Positions 62,592 through 64,000 of a stretch of 64,000 nucleotides of DNA are shown here, piece after piece (within the stretch, counting starts at the first letter, position 1; each line of letters starts with the position of its first letter). This DNA comes from a bacterium. Lineage in GTDB: Bacteria > Bdellovibrionota_C > UBA2361 > RFPC01. Under the pieces are notes generated by a model. The model had not been told where the DNA came from. It searched no databases and saw only the letters and a list, made by a program, of their open reading frames with translations. The translations under genes and the position numbers were made by a program. The stretch lies in NCBI GenBank assembly GCA_030431715.1, contig JAUIIO010000001.1, positions 62,001 through 126,000 of the forward strand, written 5' to 3'.

Positions 62592-63695
62592 ATGGCGAAT
62601 ATTCTGGTACTTGGAGTAAAGGTACCGTTTACCGGTGGTGGTCAAGAGGTGCTTGTTGGTACCTTACAGAAGCAGCTCAAAGAGCGTGGTCACAATGTTG
62701 ATGTTGTAGAGCTTCCGCTGACGGTATTTCCCAAAGAGAGCTTCCTGAATCAGTGTGCTATGTGGCGAAGTCTGGATCTCTCAGCTTTTGGTGGGCAGGA
62801 TGTTGACCTTGTCATAGCTACGAAGTTTCCGAGTTACTTTGCAAAGCATCACAAAAAGAGTCTATGGCTTGTGCATCAGCACCGTACTATATACGACCTT
62901 TTTGGAAGTCGTTTCTCTGATTTTAGTGACGATCCACGTGATGAAGCTTTGCGCCAGATGCTTGTAGAGGGGGATGAGAAGGTTATTAGAGAGTGTCAGT
63001 ATATCTCCGGTATCTCTAAAAATGTGATAACGAGACTGGAGAATTACCTCGGAATTCAAGGGGAAGTCCTCTATCCGCCGCTCCCGCAAGGAGATAGGTA
63101 TAAGCGAGGAAATTTTGAAGACTATATTCTCTCTGTAGGGAGACTCTGCACAATTAAGCGCGTCGATATGATGATTAAGGGAATGCCCGTTGTTCATAAG
63201 CACGTGAAGCTTAAGATCGTGGGCCGTCCTGATGAGCCCAAAATAATGGAGTATCTTCAAAATGAAATTAAGAGGCACCATCTTGAAGATCAGGTCGAGT
63301 TTTTGGGACGAGTTGAAGATGATGATCTGATCGATCTCTATGCCAATGCGCTAGCAGTCTACTATGCGCCACATGATGAGGATTACGGGTATGTGACCCT
63401 AGAGGCTTTTGCATCAGGCAAGCCAATTATTACCGCAACCGATTCTGGCGGAGTGCTTGAGTTTGCAAAGCACGAAGTGAACTCACTTGTTGTTGAGCCT
63501 GAGAGTCATGCGCTGGGACATGCGGTAAATCGGCTTGTAAAAGAGAGAGAGCTTGCTGAGAAGCTTGGCGCCGATGGGAGAGCATTTATCGAATCTTCTG
63601 GGTTACATAATGCTGGATGGGATAAAGTCCTTGATGGTTTACTCTCTCCTCTCAGTGAAAAGGATGATACGAGATTACGTGGAAATGGATCTTAA
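62592..63695 (+). CDS. Glycosyltransferase family 4
   Basis: 367 residues, GT-B. N-terminal FTGGGQEVLVGTLQKQLKERGH, junction ISGISKNVITRLENYLG with LYPPLPQG, SVGRLCTIKRVDMMIKGM, and the E-x7-E motif in YGYVTLEAFASGKPIITATDSGG. I start at ATG 62592 just after the methyltransferase stop (4-base gap); the longer frame reaches back into that gene. Close to polysaccharide glycosyltransferases; specificity unknown. Confidence 0.9.
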   Translation: MANILVLGVKVPFTGGGQEVLVGTLQKQLKERGHNVDVVELPLTVFPKESFLNQCAMWRSLDLSAFGGQDVDLVIATKFPSYFAKHHKKSLWLVHQHRTIYDLFGSRFSDFSDDPRDEALRQMLVEGDEKVIRECQYISGISKNVITRLENYLGIQGEVLYPPLPQGDRYKRGNFEDYILSVGRLCTIKRVDMMIKGMPVVHKHVKLKIVGRPDEPKIMEYLQNEIKRHHLEDQVEFLGRVEDDDLIDLYANALAVYYAPHDEDYGYVTLEAFASGKPIITATDSGGVLEFAKHEVNSLVVEPESHALGHAVNRLVKERELAEKLGADGRAFIESSGLHNAGWDKVLDGLLSPLSEKDDTRLRGNGS

Positions 63696-63719
63696 CCGTC
63701 AATATAGCGGTACTTGCAT

Positions 63720-64000
63720 ATGAAGCCACTCCGAATAGCTTGGTTCTCCCCACTACCTGATGAGCGAAGTTCAATCACTTCTTCTTACGTGAGTGCGTTA
63801 CTCCTTCCGGAAATTGAAAAAGAGTGTGAGATAACGCTTTTTACCAATACCTTTTTAAAACATCCAAAGCTTCCGACCTACCATTACCTCAAAGCTTTTA
63901 GAGTTCATAAAGATACTCCTTTTGATCTCTTCTTCTACCAGTTAGAGGATAAGCCTTCTCATGATTTTATCCGTTTTCATCTGGGTCTTATGCCTGGTGT
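63720..64000 (+). CDS. Glycosyltransferase-like protein, 5' part only (cut by window end)
   Basis: A frame opened by ATG 63720 and still open at the window edge, 93 codons seen. It starts MKPLRIAWFSPLPDERSSIT, followed by SSYVSALLLPEIEKECEITL and DLFFYQLEDKPSHDF, the typical N-terminal domain of family 4 glycosyltransferases (nucleotide-binding core not included). It continues the polysaccharide cluster 24 bases after the preceding gene. Class assignment is provisional. Confidence 0.7.
   Translation, partial: MKPLRIAWFSPLPDERSSITSSYVSALLLPEIEKECEITLFTNTFLKHPKLPTYHYLKAFRVHKDTPFDLFFYQLEDKPSHDFIRFHLGLMPG

Overview
The window reads as chromosomal DNA of a Gram-negative, diderm bacterium. Evidence for this is lpxD, an Mla-type lipid transport cluster, FtsEX with an EnvC-like activator, Tat genes, a DUF4105 envelope protein and an FtsZ tail of the proteobacterial type (IPTFLRKQAD). 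CarD, DUF1844 and DUF3015 proteins, together with mid-range GC, suggest a lineage once placed in Deltaproteobacteria or a neighbouring phylum. That placement is inference and no species is claimed. Coding is dense, with many 1 to 4 base overlaps. I see no phage, transposase, integrase or CRISPR array. The accessory content is mainly intergenic repeats.

Layout. 1-2441 (minus): a truncated DUF4105 envelope gene, a perfect hairpin repeat and a DUF3015 gene. 2740-10319 (plus): dnaE, a PerM/AI-2E permease, nadC, birA, coaX and a conserved hypothetical. 10332-11096 (minus): a TerC-type membrane protein. 11149-21083 (plus): a leucine attenuator (leader peptide and terminator), then leuA-leuC-leuD-leuB-ilvE and lysC-dapB-dapA-dapF, a continuous block for branched-chain amino acids and lysine/diaminopimelate. 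21104-27210 (minus): a VWA lipoprotein, lpxD, a repeat-rich gap, an HDOD-like protein, tatC, tatA/B and a methyltransferase. 27310-33603 (plus): a partial dcw cluster, murC-murB-ftsQ-ftsA-ftsZ, followed by a class Ic aspartate aminotransferase and glycosyltransferases. 38071-43249: an ATP-grasp protein facing a minus-strand operon (lipoprotein-mlaE-mlaF-mlaD-GGCT). 43278-47812 (plus): ftsE-ftsX-envC and ctpA. 48464-56606 (plus, except one minus-strand MBL hydrolase): tRNA-Val, rpmI-rplT, rimI, pyrD, carD, ispD, a DUF1844 gene, htrA and an ECF sigma factor. 56899-64000 (plus): a GT-C-like membrane protein, a dihaem cytochrome c lipoprotein, tsaD-rsmA and a polysaccharide cluster that continues past the window.

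The genes combine into a few programmes: envelope building and division (lpxD, mur, fts, envC, mla, tat, htrA plus sigma factor), amino-acid synthesis feeding both protein and peptidoglycan (leu/ilv and lysC/dap), and core information processing (dnaE, ribosomal proteins, rsmA, tsaD).

The most interesting non-coding signals are these. (1) A textbook attenuator upstream of leuA, with a Leu/Val/Ile-rich leader peptide, competing hairpins and a possibly leaderless start. (2) A degenerate hexanucleotide repeat family (GAGGAA, GAGCAG, GTGCAA, GATTAA and similar) that forms a 42-bp perfect inverted repeat at 36331-36564, also lies upstream of lpxD, and encodes an (EQ)n tail inside tatA/B. (3) Three other intergenic hairpin repeat families. 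(4) Several genes without a Shine-Dalgarno sequence whose -10-like hexamer lies 4 to 8 bases before the start codon. (5) An FtsZ whose tubulin signature reads GGGTGTL instead of GGGTGTG.
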